From Actinomycetota bacterium (lineage in GTDB: Bacteria; Actinomycetota; Actinomycetes; Nanopelagicales; Nanopelagicaceae), in contig JACMQL010000001.1 in NCBI GenBank assembly GCA_014377015.1, forward strand, positions 1 to 52,645: 52,645 nt of DNA, given 5' to 3'. The notes under the pieces are model-generated. The model was not told the DNA's origin, searched no databases, and worked only from the letters and a program-made list of their open reading frames with translations. A program made the translations under genes and the position numbers. Within the stretch, counting starts at the first letter, position 1. Each line of letters starts with the position of its first letter. Below are positions 14,869-24,018 of the stretch, piece after piece.

Positions 14869-16560
14869 TTACTTAACGATTGTGATCGCGAAGTGGTAGG
14901 CAGGGATTTGGTATCCCAATGCAAGGGCCGCAAAGTCACGATCGAAGGACAGCACCGGCACCATGCCATATGGAGCGTTGGCAAAGGATGGTTGCTGAGT
15001 GTAAATAAGAGGATGAAGATCGATGATGTGTGTTCCTGGAGCTCCAGTCGCACGGATATGAATCACCATATAACCGTTGGAGTTAAACCCGCATCCGTAT
15101 CCAACATAACTGTTGTCATACGTGACTCCAAGAGTGTTATCGAACTGAGTCCAACCAACGCCCTTGATGCTGATGGTAATTTCTTCTCCAGCCTTGTATT
15201 TGATTGAAGGCGTGGATGCTGCTCCACCGCGCGCAAAGGCTGCTTCTGTACCGGAATTATCTGCCTTGGCAAGACCCATTCCGATAACTTTGCCGCTCTT
15301 GTCCAAGAATGGAACGATGCTCTGCTTAACGTAGAAGGAAACCTGAGCTTCAATAACGTCGCCCTGCTTAACTTGAATAACATGCCATCCACCGAGGTGA
15401 TCTGGAATTGTTACATCAGCCTTTATAGTTCCGCTTGTTACCGTAGCCGAGCCGAGCGGAAGTGAATTATAAACCCAGCAGGTGCCGGTGCAGTTGACGC
15501 GGTTACCAACGACGGTTGCCCAAACAATTTGGTGAACACCAGTTGTTGTTAATCCGGTGACGTTAAGCGTTGTTTTAGTATTAATTGGACCGCTAGCAGG
15601 CGTTGCAGTTGCAACTGCTTTTGTATTTGGGTCCAGTCCGATGCTTGAAAGAGTTGTGCGTTGAGTCACTGTTGGCTCTACTTGAGCTGGCCATGTCATG
15701 GAAGCAGGTGGTGGACCGTTGTCCTTTGTTACTCTAAACGTTGCAATGCCGCCGTTTGCATAAGGAACCGGAGACTGCAAGATGTTTAGATAAGCAAAGG
15801 TAATCGCATCCTTAACTTCGACGAAGTGATTTCCTACAGGTCCAGCAGCACGAATAACAACTTTACCTTCCCCGCGAGTCCACAGAGCTTGAACCTCACC
15901 TGCATAGGAACTATCCCAGTGCACAGCGCCGCCAGCGGTATAAAGACTTGCACCCATACCCGTGTAAGTAACAGTGATCGGTGTTCCGATTGGTCCGCTC
16001 TTTGGCGAGATGCTCACGGTACGAGTAAGTTGAAATCCACCGTGTGCAATGGCTACGCCATCTTTAACTGCATAGATATCTTTAACGCCACCGAAATCTG
16101 AAGGCGCTTTGGTCTTGAATGTAAATAAGCCTGTTGCATCGGTTGTCACGCTGCCCATATCAACGTTGTACTTGGTATATTTCGTACCTAAGTAGTTAAC
16201 GCTGTTTGGCTGAATATCGGCTACCCATGTTCCATCCGCAGTGGACCAAGTAAGCATCATTGTCGTGTTCACTGGCAATCCCTTACCGGAAATGGTGATG
16301 TCCTGTCCAAGAACTCCCTGATCCGGTGTCACTCCTAATGTCAGCATGGTCTGTGTAGTTGCAAATGGTGCTGACTTCACCCCGGTAAATGGCAACGCCG
16401 GAATACCTGGAAGACCAGATGGTGCGACCAAGTTGATTGGTGTTACTGGGTTTGTATCAGCGCCCATAGCTGGGGTGATCATTCCCACCGAAACAATCGA
16501 CGCAGCAAGAATACGCATTCCGATACTTTTACGATTCCGAGCTAGAAATCTTGTTTTCAT
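14869..16560 (-). CDS. Large secreted beta-rich protein (IPT/Ig-like repeats)
   Basis: A 563-residue exported protein. A basic N-terminus and hydrophobic segment (IGMRILAASIVSVGMITPAMG) end in a signal-peptidase site near residue 35. The rest is a series of Ig/IPT-type beta modules. TPDQGVLGQDITISGKGLP, SPKSGPIGTPITVTYTGMG, TPASGPINTKTTLNVTGL and YKAGEEITISIKGVGW each open a module. GPVGNHFVEVKD and GAPGTHIIDLHP are equivalent strands in two of them. The start at 16560 has a GTGGAGAAAA ribosome site. It follows another exported protein in the same direction. Probably a cell-surface or S-layer-like protein; function unknown. Confidence 0.8.
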   Translation of the reverse strand: MKTRFLARNRKSIGMRILAASIVSVGMITPAMGADTNPVTPINLVAPSGLPGIPALPFTGVKSAPFATTQTMLTLGVTPDQGVLGQDITISGKGLPVNTTMMLTWSTADGTWVADIQPNSVNYLGTKYTKYNVDMGSVTTDATGLFTFKTKAPSDFGGVKDIYAVKDGVAIAHGGFQLTRTVSISPKSGPIGTPITVTYTGMGASLYTAGGAVHWDSSYAGEVQALWTRGEGKVVIRAAGPVGNHFVEVKDAITFAYLNILQSPVPYANGGIATFRVTKDNGPPPASMTWPAQVEPTVTQRTTLSSIGLDPNTKAVATATPASGPINTKTTLNVTGLTTTGVHQIVWATVVGNRVNCTGTCWVYNSLPLGSATVTSGTIKADVTIPDHLGGWHVIQVKQGDVIEAQVSFYVKQSIVPFLDKSGKVIGMGLAKADNSGTEAAFARGGAASTPSIKYKAGEEITISIKGVGWTQFDNTLGVTYDNSYVGYGCGFNSNGYMVIHIRATGAPGTHIIDLHPLIYTQQPSFANAPYGMVPVLSFDRDFAALALGYQIPAYHFAITIVK

Positions 16561-16697
16561 TTTTCTCCACTCACTCTCCGTTTGATTCATTACGAATAAT
16601 ATTTCTTGTTTTAACCGTTGCTGCCCGGGCCGGAATCCGAATTAGTGGACTGACCCGAGCAACAATCGTCGGATATGTTTACTTATTTAATCCTTGC

Positions 16698-17642
16698 TTA
16701 AGCCTTTGGCACTGCGTACACGGTCAAGAGAGACGCTGCAGTCCAGTTTGGAACATAGGCTGCAACAGCGCCCTTGAGTGGAACACTCAATTGAACTGTG
16801 CGATAAGCAGGAATGCGCTCATATACCTGGGTTCCGTCTACCTTCACTGGTACTCCGTTAACCATTTTGCGGACGAGCTTGGTTGAGAGAACCTTGATCG
16901 AACTCAGGTCCTTACTCCTCATAGTCACCTTGTATGAAATCTGTCCGAGTGTGCTGTATTGGCCAGGGCCGGTTCCGGTGCGAATAACTGCGGTCCAGAA
17001 TGAGATACCGCTGTGATTTCCGTAGGAAAGTGGGATTGGATCTTTCATTCCAGCAACTTCGATGTAAGCCTCGGCAGTGTTAGTTGAATCCATCACCGCT
17101 CCAGCAAGATCTGCGTTGTTGGCATAGACGCGGAAGACAATGCCTTGACCAAGGATGAACTCATTGGTGATTGCGCAACTGATTCCAAAGCGTGGAGCAA
17201 GAACTCCGCTGGTTCCGCTGGCAAGAACCGTGTCAACATACATCGAAATTGGATTCACGATACCTTGGCTAGGTAAGCCCACTCTGGCTGTTAATGTTGC
17301 AGTCGCAGTGGTGAAGTTGGCCGCATCTGTTGGTGTAAGCGTGCCACTCAGAACGATCGCCCCTCCCTTGGATGGAGTCCAAAGGCATTTAGCAATAAAG
17401 GGTGTTGCCGTGGTGGTGGCAAGAGCTTCGCACCCAGGGATCACGACTCCATCTGCCGTTACTTTGACAATGCCGGCAACGCTAGCAGTCGCTGTGATTG
17501 GAAAGGCGCCAAGACCATAAACAGCTGCTCGCTCAGCAAGAGTGAGGGTTGGCGTTGTAGCAGCATTGGCAGGGGCGCTTGAAATCGCACCTCCTACTAA
17601 TACAAGAGCACCTACTGCGATGCTCGAGATGAACTTTTTCAT
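16698..17642 (-). CDS. Secreted protein of unknown function
   Basis: A 314-residue exported protein with a clean Sec signal (MKKFISSIAVGALVLVGG... APANAA; cleavage near residue 27). The mature part is Thr/Ala/Val-rich and beta-stranded. An Ig-like domain (residues 30-130, with a Cys pair) is followed by a domain with two further Cys and a YERIPAYRTVQLSVPL strand near the end. No known family is recognised. It belongs to a set of three secreted-protein genes on this strand (14869-18394). A GAAGGAGAACAAAG ribosome site precedes its start. Confidence 0.78.
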   Translation of the reverse strand: MKKFISSIAVGALVLVGGAISSAPANAATTPTLTLAERAAVYGLGAFPITATASVAGIVKVTADGVVIPGCEALATTTATPFIAKCLWTPSKGGAIVLSGTLTPTDAANFTTATATLTARVGLPSQGIVNPISMYVDTVLASGTSGVLAPRFGISCAITNEFILGQGIVFRVYANNADLAGAVMDSTNTAEAYIEVAGMKDPIPLSYGNHSGISFWTAVIRTGTGPGQYSTLGQISYKVTMRSKDLSSIKVLSTKLVRKMVNGVPVKVDGTQVYERIPAYRTVQLSVPLKGAVAAYVPNWTAASLLTVYAVPKA

Positions 17643-17686
17643 CTTTGTTCTCCTTCTATTTCTATTAGCTTGGGTATGTTTCAGGA

Positions 17687-18394
17687 TTACTTCGTATTGA
17701 TATTGCCGGACAACGTGATCGTGAAAGCACTGCTCTCACTAAAACCTGCATCCTTTGACTTGATTGCAAAAGATCCAGTTACTTTTAATGTTCCGGTTGC
17801 GCCAGCGAACTTGCCAGTGCCTCCCGTGATTCTTGCGGTACCTGTGATTGCGATTGCCGTTGGAGCATCGCCTTCCGCGGCACATGCCTTGGCGTTTGAG
17901 TCAAAAGAAACCTTGAGCGTGCTTCCGCCGCCACTAAGAGTTCCTGCTCCATCGAATGCATCGCACTGTGCCTGTGGCGCCACTGAACCAGAGCCGCTTA
18001 GTTCATTCAATCCTGCATCTGTTCCTGTACCTGCACCAGTTACGGATGTGGCACGCACATCGCTATCACTCCACACCAGTGCGATCTTGCCCTTATAAAT
18101 TGCATTGAATGCAACCGTGCCGGCAGATGGCTTGGTTGGCGTGGCAGATGGCTTGGTTGGCGTGGCAGATGGCTTCGGAGTTGCCTTCGGAGTTGCCTTA
18201 ACGACTGGCTTCTTAGTCGTCCACCCTTTCGGGCACTTGGGAGCGACGGCTTTGACCTTCTTTACCGCAGTTCCTTTGTAGCAGGTGATCGTCTTGGTAG
18301 CCGCGTTTGCGATCGAAACGTTGGCCGACATAACGCCTAGAACCGTAATAATTACCAGTACCCTGGCCAATCGTGAAGTGCGTATAGATTTCAA
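17687..18394 (-). CDS. Secreted protein with CPKGW motif and KPSATPT repeat linker
   Basis: A 235-residue exported protein. After the signal peptide (about residues 1-32) comes a short module TITCYKGTAVKKVKAVAPKC-PKGW. Then follows a linker with a 7-residue repeat (KPSATPT, coded by a 21-bp tandem repeat at 18122-18178) and a C-terminal Gly/Thr/Ala-rich beta domain (residues 95-235). The Cys/Lys module occurs again at the C-terminus of the 33495-33953 protein. The Lys-rich module before a flexible Pro/Thr linker suggests attachment to a wall polymer or surface, but no sortase motif is seen. Function unknown. Confidence 0.78.
   Translation of the reverse strand: MKSIRTSRLARVLVIITVLGVMSANVSIANAATKTITCYKGTAVKKVKAVAPKCPKGWTTKKPVVKATPKATPKPSATPTKPSATPTKPSAGTVAFNAIYKGKIALVWSDSDVRATSVTGAGTGTDAGLNELSGSGSVAPQAQCDAFDGAGTLSGGGSTLKVSFDSNAKACAAEGDAPTAIAITGTARITGGTGKFAGATGTLKVTGSFAIKSKDAGFSESSAFTITLSGNINTK
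18122..18178 (-). repeat. 21-bp tandem repeat coding a KPSATPT linker
   Basis: Two full copies and one partial copy of a 21-bp unit (18122-18142, 18143-18163, partial from 18164). They are followed by two 12-bp copies of TTCGGAGTTGCC. The repeat is in frame and codes the flexible linker of the secreted protein, so its copy number may vary between strains. Confidence 0.8.
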
Positions 18395-18701
18395 TTTAAT
18401 TCCTCATCTCTCCTTGAGTTCGATCTGCTTGCTGTACGTGAGAATCTTTTCACCATGCGCTCAGAAAGGATTGGATTGTTTGAGGGGTAGCACTTGCACA
18501 AGTATTCTCTCGGTCACACTCGTGTGCTAACTATTCCCCAAGTCACATTACCTTGGTAAATAGCGAATAAATCACACTAAATTAGCTATTTGATAGGTCA
18601 CACTTATTTGACTTTATCCCGAAAATAGCGCCAAATAATGAGAAATTGTAATGTGCCAGAGTGAGCCAACAACTATCCATCTCTGTGAGAGGCTACCTAC
18701 T
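18395..18701. promoter_or_regulatory. 307-bp divergent intergenic region with spaced TCACACT motifs
   Basis: No gene is seen here. Four direct copies of TCACACT/TCACATT start at 18514, 18543, 18572 and 18598, that is every 29, 29 and 26 bp, roughly on one face of the helix. They lie in an AT-rich stretch with TAGCGAATAA and TAGCTATTTG between them. The region separates the secreted-protein gene (minus) from marC (plus). The iterated motif may be a regulator binding array. Confidence 0.4.
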
Positions 18702-19307
18702 ATGAAACTCAGCAGCGACGTCACAACGCTGGTGGCGCTTTTCGCGATTGTCAGTCCCATCACATCCATTCCCGTATTTCTCAGCCTCACTGGCGGAGTG
18801 ACGAAAGAGAGACGCCGAATAATTGCGCTTCAGACTGCACTTGTCTCAGGCTTGACGCTTTTCGTCGCATATTTTGTCGGCGACATAATCCTGAAACTTC
18901 TGAGCATTCAGATGGACGCCTTCCGAATAGCCGGTGCACTGATTATCGGGGCCATCGCGTGGAGCATGGTCATGGGAAAGAAAGACAGTATTTTTCAAGC
19001 TTCCGCATCTGGGGCGGCCGTGGTTCCCCTTGCTATCCCTATGATGGCCGGCCCTGGTGCAATTGCAACTGTCATTGCGATCGGAAGTTCAGATGTAGGC
19101 ATCGTCCGAGTAGCTGACGTAGTGATAATCATCGTTCTATCGATTCTCACGTGCTTGATGCTTTTGCTTGCCGAACCTATTGAGAGAGTTCTCGGAGATC
19201 AGGGGTTGATGGTATTAACTCGCATATTTGGTCTCTTACTACTTGCCATCGCAGTATCAACCTTTATTTCGGCGGTTTCAACTTCTTTCCCTGGGTTGGT
19301 TGGTTAA
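18702..19307 (+). CDS. MarC family membrane protein
   Basis: A 201-residue integral membrane protein of the MarC/UPF0056 family, with six hydrophobic segments. The first has the family's ALFAIVSPITSIPVFLSLT, followed by RRRIIALQTALVSGL, then FRIAGALIIGAIAWSM and MAGPGAIATVI. The transported substrate of the family is not established. The frame is open upstream, but ATG 18702 has a GAGAGG ribosome site and matches the family's N-terminus. It converges on the ABC exporter genes, 14 bp apart. Confidence 0.88.
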   Translation: MKLSSDVTTLVALFAIVSPITSIPVFLSLTGGVTKERRRIIALQTALVSGLTLFVAYFVGDIILKLLSIQMDAFRIAGALIIGAIAWSMVMGKKDSIFQASASGAAVVPLAIPMMAGPGAIATVIAIGSSDVGIVRVADVVIIIVLSILTCLMLLLAEPIERVLGDQGLMVLTRIFGLLLLAIAVSTFISAVSTSFPGLVG

Positions 19308-19321
19308 CGAAAAATAAGCGA

Positions 19322-21262
19322 TTATTCCTCAATTGCTCCTGCGAACTGACTCGCATACATGTCGAAATAAAATCCGTGCTTAGCCATCAATTCTTCATGT
19401 CTACCCTGTTCGATAATTTTGCCGGTATCCATCACAAGGATCGTGTCCGCATCACGAATAGTTGATAATCGATGTGCAATGACAAAACTAGTACGGCCCT
19501 TACGTAATTTCGACATTGCCTGTTGCACAAGCACCTCAGTGCGTGTGTCAACTGACGATGTCGCCTCATCCAAAATTAAGATAGCTGGATCCGCCATAAA
19601 TGCTCTAGCAATGGTGATCAATTGACGTTCGCCGTTTGACACTGCGGAATTATCGTCAGAGACCATCGAACCGTAACCATTGGGCAGGGATCGCACAAAG
19701 TGATCGATGTTGGCGGCCAAGGCGGCAGCGATAACTTTTTCGTGAGACGGGTCTGAACTCCCGAAGGCAATGTTGTCCTGCAATGACCCCTCGAACAGCC
19801 ACGTGTCTTGCAGAACCATGCCGAATTGGCCCCGCAAATCATCACGAGTGAAAGAACGAATATCGCTACCATCGAGCGTGATTCTGCCGCCATTCACGTC
19901 GTAGAACCGCATTATTAAGTTGACCAAAGTTGTTTTACCCGCGCCCGTCGGCCCAACTATTGCCACAGTTTGCCCAGGTCGAACGTGCAAGTTCAGATTT
20001 TCAATAAGAGGTTGCTGGTCCACATAGCTGAAACTGACGCTCTCGAAAATGACTTCGCCACGAGCGCGATCGATTGACTTCGGAGTCGATGTATCAGGCA
20101 CTTCTTCTGGTGCATCCAACAACGCAAATAAGCGTTCGGCAGAAGCGACTCCGGACTGAATTGAACTCATCAAGCCGGCTATTTGTGCCAATGGCATTGC
20201 GAACTGACGAGAATACTGAATGAAAGCCTGAACATCTCCGAGAGACATGCTTCCAGTTGCCACTCGGTACCCGCCAAGTACTGCAATTGCGACGTAGATT
20301 AAATTGGATACGAGAGCCGTCGTCGGTTGGATGATACTGGACATGAATTGCGCACGAAAACTTGAGGATCTCAACTTTTGGTTGAGCTCTGAGAATTCTT
20401 CAATGGCTTCTTCTTGTCTGCCGAAGACTTTCACTAAAGCGTGACCAGTGTGCATCTCCTCAACATGTCCATTGAGCTTTCCAGTCCAGTCCCATTGCGC
20501 GATAAATTCACGTTGCGAGCGCTTAGCAATCCGAATCGAAAGAAACACGCTCAACGGCACCGCAATCAGAGAGACAAGAGCCAACTCTGGGCTAATCCAA
20601 ACCATCATGATCAAAATGGAAATCACCGTCAACAATGAATTGAGAATCTGAGATAGTCCCTGTTGAAGAGATTGCGAGATGTTGTCGATGTCATTCGTGA
20701 CGCGACTAAGCAGGTCTCCACGCGATTGAGTGTCAAAGTAACTCAGCGGGAGACGTCCGATCTTTTCCTCGGCTAAACGTCGAAGTCTGAAGACGGAGCG
20801 TTGTGTCACCCCAGCCATCAAATAAGCCTGAACCCACATGAATAGTGATGAGATCACATACAAGGCGACGGCAAGAAGCAGCAAACTCCTGACTGCCGCG
20901 AAATCGACACCTGCTCCTGGAATTACTGAGCTCCTCTCCAACATATCCGCCAGTCGGTCTTGACCTTGTTGGCGCAGATTGGAAATCGCTTGTGCTTTGC
21001 TGACGCCACTTTGCATTCGTCGCCCAAGAAAGCCATAGAAAATTTCATTCGTAGCATGACCCAGAATTCTCGGTCCAAATGAACCAATCACGACGCTCAC
21101 GGTGATAAGTGAAAGAACAAGTGAAATTGTCCTTCTCTCTGGTCCTAACTCCCTTAAAAGTCGCTTGAGCGAACCTTTGAAATCTTTAGATTTGGCGGGG
21201 GGCGCACCAAACATTCCAGCCATCGGTCCGCGAGGTCCCGCCCCGGGTCGCATGGTGCTCAT
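19322..21262 (-). CDS. ABC exporter half-transporter, canonical ATP site subunit
   Basis: A 646-residue fused membrane/ATPase subunit (six helices within residues 45-340, ATPase 390-640). Walker A is GPTGAGKTT, Walker B ILILDEATSSVD with the catalytic Glu, and the switch His lies in VIAHRLST. Its signature motif is altered to SNGERQ instead of LSGGQ. It pairs with the next gene (4-bp ATGA overlap) as a heterodimeric exporter of the MdlAB/YheIH/TM287-288 kind, in which one ATP site is degenerate. Substrate unknown; such pumps export lipids or drugs. The N-terminus is Gly/Pro-rich and probably disordered. Confidence 0.92.
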   Translation of the reverse strand: MSTMRPGAGPRGPMAGMFGAPPAKSKDFKGSLKRLLRELGPERRTISLVLSLITVSVVIGSFGPRILGHATNEIFYGFLGRRMQSGVSKAQAISNLRQQGQDRLADMLERSSVIPGAGVDFAAVRSLLLLAVALYVISSLFMWVQAYLMAGVTQRSVFRLRRLAEEKIGRLPLSYFDTQSRGDLLSRVTNDIDNISQSLQQGLSQILNSLLTVISILIMMVWISPELALVSLIAVPLSVFLSIRIAKRSQREFIAQWDWTGKLNGHVEEMHTGHALVKVFGRQEEAIEEFSELNQKLRSSSFRAQFMSSIIQPTTALVSNLIYVAIAVLGGYRVATGSMSLGDVQAFIQYSRQFAMPLAQIAGLMSSIQSGVASAERLFALLDAPEEVPDTSTPKSIDRARGEVIFESVSFSYVDQQPLIENLNLHVRPGQTVAIVGPTGAGKTTLVNLIMRFYDVNGGRITLDGSDIRSFTRDDLRGQFGMVLQDTWLFEGSLQDNIAFGSSDPSHEKVIAAALAANIDHFVRSLPNGYGSMVSDDNSAVSNGERQLITIARAFMADPAILILDEATSSVDTRTEVLVQQAMSKLRKGRTSFVIAHRLSTIRDADTILVMDTGKIIEQGRHEELMAKHGFYFDMYASQFAGAIEE

Positions 21263-23004
21263 GCCGCCTCCTCCGGGCTAAGTTGTGAGAGCACAATTTC
21301 TCGGTAAGTCTGACAATCCTCCATAAGAGAATGGTGCGTTCCAATTCCAGCAACCTGTCCTTCATCCAAAACCACTATTTGATCTGCGTTGCGTATCGAA
21401 TTCACGCGTTGTGCAATGACGATGAGAGTGGCACTGGCAGTTTCGCGGGCAAGCGCCTCCCGAAGTTTTGCATCGGTCGTAAAGTCCAAAGCGGAAAAAC
21501 TGTCATCCAAAATATAAATGTGCGGTCGCTTCACAATCGCGCGGGCAATTGCCAATCTCTGCCGCTGACCACCCGAGAAATTCGTGCCACCTTGAGCCAC
21601 GGGCGCTAACAGCCTGTTGGGCAATTCTTTTACGAATTCACTTGCCTGCGCAATTTCGAGAGCTGCCCACATCTCGGTATCGGTTGCATCAGGCTTTCCA
21701 TATCGCAAATTATGCGCAATGGTGCCGCCGAATAGGAAGGCGCGTTGAGGAACCAATCCGATACTTTGCCAAACTCCATCAAGAGTTTGATTTCTTACAT
21801 CAACTCCATCAATAAGGACTTGCCCGTCAGTTGCATCAATGAACCGAGGAATTAGATTAATAAGGGTGGATTTTCCGCTCCCGGTACTTCCGACTATCGC
21901 CGTGAATTTCCCCGGCAGGGCGCGGAAGTTTACGCCTGAAAGAATCGGAAATTCCGCTCCAGGATATCGAAACTCTACATTCTTGAATTCGACAAGTCCG
22001 GTCTGCTTATCAGGAACAACCGGAGACTTTGTCTCTACTACGGATGATTTCGTCATCAGTACTTCTTGAATTCTCTCCGCACTTGCGGCCGCGCGCGGAA
22101 TCATTAGTGACATCATCACGGCCATCATTACGCTAGACAAAATTTGCATGATGTAAGCAAGAAAGGCAGTGAGATCTCCGACCTGCATATCACCGGTATC
22201 AACTAATTTTCCGCCGAACCAAATAACTGCGACGCTGGTAACGTTGAGAAGCAACATCAACACCGGGAACATCACAGCAAAGGTGCGAGTCACGCTCAAG
22301 GCGGTGGTCATCAAATCCTCGCTCGCGTCAGCAAATCGCTTCTCCTCAAAGCGAGTTTTTACGAATGCTCTGATTACACGTATGCCACTTATTTGCTCTC
22401 TCAGCACTAAGTTGATGCGATCAATCTTGGTTTGCATTTCCCGGAAGAGCGGCACAATTCTTCTCAGTAGTAACCAGATTTGAAATGACATCAACGGCAC
22501 AACGATGGCAAGCAACGATGAAAGTCTCACATTTGTCTTGACCGCCATTATTGAAGCCCCGATGCCAGTGATCGGGGCGCCGAGCATCATCGTTAACCCC
22601 ATGAAAAGAACCATCTGAACTTGCTGAACATCATTTGTGTTGCGCGTAATAAGGGAAGGGGCGCCGAATTTATTGAGTTCGCGAGCCGAGAAACTTTCGA
22701 CCGTCGAGAAGACGGATTTGCGAAGGTCAGCGCCGAAAGCCATAGCTACCTTGGAACTCAAATAGCCCAGAACTATGGAAGCGCCCATCACGATTGCGGA
22801 CGTCCCAAGCATCAAGAATCCGACTCTCCAAATGTAGGAAATGTCGCCCTTTGTTACCCCATTGTTGATTAAGTCAGCATTGAGGTTGGGTAGGTAGAGG
22901 CTGGCAGTGGCCTGCACTAACAGGAGAAGCGCGATAAACATGACCATGGATCGATACGGCCGTAGGTATTCCTTGAGCAAACTAGTCAGCAATTCATTTC
23001 CCAA
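21259..23004 (-). CDS. ABC exporter half-transporter, degenerate ATP site subunit
   Basis: A 581-residue fused membrane/ATPase subunit. Walker A is GSTGSGKST and the signature FSGGQRQRLAIARA is canonical. Walker B reads IYILDDSFSALD, with Asp in place of the catalytic Glu, and the switch region reads VIAQRVNSI, with Gln in place of His. Together with SNGERQ in the partner this makes one hydrolytic and one degenerate ATP site, as in known heterodimeric exporters. It is the first gene of the pair and is divergent from the amino acid transporter operon. The start is placed at ATG 23004. Confidence 0.92.
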   Translation of the reverse strand: MGNELLTSLLKEYLRPYRSMVMFIALLLLVQATASLYLPNLNADLINNGVTKGDISYIWRVGFLMLGTSAIVMGASIVLGYLSSKVAMAFGADLRKSVFSTVESFSARELNKFGAPSLITRNTNDVQQVQMVLFMGLTMMLGAPITGIGASIMAVKTNVRLSSLLAIVVPLMSFQIWLLLRRIVPLFREMQTKIDRINLVLREQISGIRVIRAFVKTRFEEKRFADASEDLMTTALSVTRTFAVMFPVLMLLLNVTSVAVIWFGGKLVDTGDMQVGDLTAFLAYIMQILSSVMMAVMMSLMIPRAAASAERIQEVLMTKSSVVETKSPVVPDKQTGLVEFKNVEFRYPGAEFPILSGVNFRALPGKFTAIVGSTGSGKSTLINLIPRFIDATDGQVLIDGVDVRNQTLDGVWQSIGLVPQRAFLFGGTIAHNLRYGKPDATDTEMWAALEIAQASEFVKELPNRLLAPVAQGGTNFSGGQRQRLAIARAIVKRPHIYILDDSFSALDFTTDAKLREALARETASATLIVIAQRVNSIRNADQIVVLDEGQVAGIGTHHSLMEDCQTYREIVLSQLSPEEAA

Positions 23005-23139
23005 CTTTCGTCCTAAGCATAGACTTGCATTCGAAGGCGCAAAGCAGTTGCAATTTCTCTCTTATCAGGCAGATTGATAAAGTTCGACTCGGTTAAGAGT
23101 ATCGATATCTAGCCCCGGCTCATCGAAAGGTCTAAAAAA

Positions 23140-23979
23140 ATGAAGAAATTTGGAATTCTGATTGCAGTAACTTCTATAACTGCTTCCTTGCTTACTGCCA
23201 TGACTCTTGCAGCGCCATCACAGGCAGCCACCTGCAAATCCGGTGCACTCAATACCCTTAATAAGGGTGTGCTCACTATTGGTACAGATAATCCTGCTTA
23301 TAGCCCATGGTTTGAAGATAACACCCCTTCCAACGGCAAAGGTTTCGAGTCGGCCGTCGCATATGCAGTTGCTAAACAATTGGGTTATCCAAAATCTAAA
23401 GTTAAATGGGCAAAGGCACCGTTCAACGCAGTAATTCAGCCCGGAAAGAAATCGTATGACTTTGATATCAATGAAGTCTCCATTACCCCAGAACGTGCGA
23501 AGGCAGTTGACTTTTCATCGGGTTATTACGATGTAGCGCAAGCGATCGTCACGGTGGCGGGATCAAAGATCGCAAAGGCTAAGAGCATTAAGGATCTCGC
23601 AAATGCGAAACTTGGCGCTGCTGTTGGTACAACTTCTTATACGACAATCACCTCGGTCATCAAGCCAAAAATAAAGGCTGCCGTTTACGATACCAATGAT
23701 GTTGCAACACAAGCACTCATCAACGGACAGATTGACGGCTTAGTGCTCGATCTTCCTACTGCGTTCTACGTTGCATACGTGCAATTGAAAAAGGGTGCAA
23801 TCGTGGGTCAGTTTGCTGCCAAAGCAGGAGGAGAACAATTTGGTCTCGTGCTGACAAAAGAGAGCCCGCTGACTTCGTGTGTTTCGAGGGCTGTTGATGC
23901 ACTTCGCGCAAACGGTACCCTTAAGGCAATTGCGACAAAGTGGCTTTCTAGCTCAGCTGGCGTGCCAGTTCTCAAGTAG
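23140..23979 (+). CDS. Amino acid ABC transporter substrate-binding protein
   Basis: A 279-residue extracytoplasmic binding protein of the SBP_bac_3 (polar amino acid) family. A signal peptide (residues 1-29) ends in AAPSQA-A. VLTIGTDNPAYSPWFE starts lobe 1, and DFDINEVSITPERAKAVDFSSGY and AKLGAAVGTTSYTTI are the conserved ligand and hinge regions. No lipobox is seen, so anchoring is unclear. It heads an operon with a permease and an ATPase (39 bp and 2 bp gaps) forming an importer for a polar amino acid. An AAAGG ribosome site precedes ATG. Confidence 0.92.
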   Translation: MKKFGILIAVTSITASLLTAMTLAAPSQAATCKSGALNTLNKGVLTIGTDNPAYSPWFEDNTPSNGKGFESAVAYAVAKQLGYPKSKVKWAKAPFNAVIQPGKKSYDFDINEVSITPERAKAVDFSSGYYDVAQAIVTVAGSKIAKAKSIKDLANAKLGAAVGTTSYTTITSVIKPKIKAAVYDTNDVATQALINGQIDGLVLDLPTAFYVAYVQLKKGAIVGQFAAKAGGEQFGLVLTKESPLTSCVSRAVDALRANGTLKAIATKWLSSSAGVPVLK

Positions 23980-24018
23980 CTCCTGATAAATAATAAGTAC
24001 CTAGTCAAAATCGGAGGC

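Noticed and set aside
16616-16665. Terminator between the two large secreted-protein genes
   Set aside because: GTTGCT...AGCAAC and CGGG...CCCG arms can pair with a bulge, but no U-run follows on the minus strand, so the evidence is too weak.
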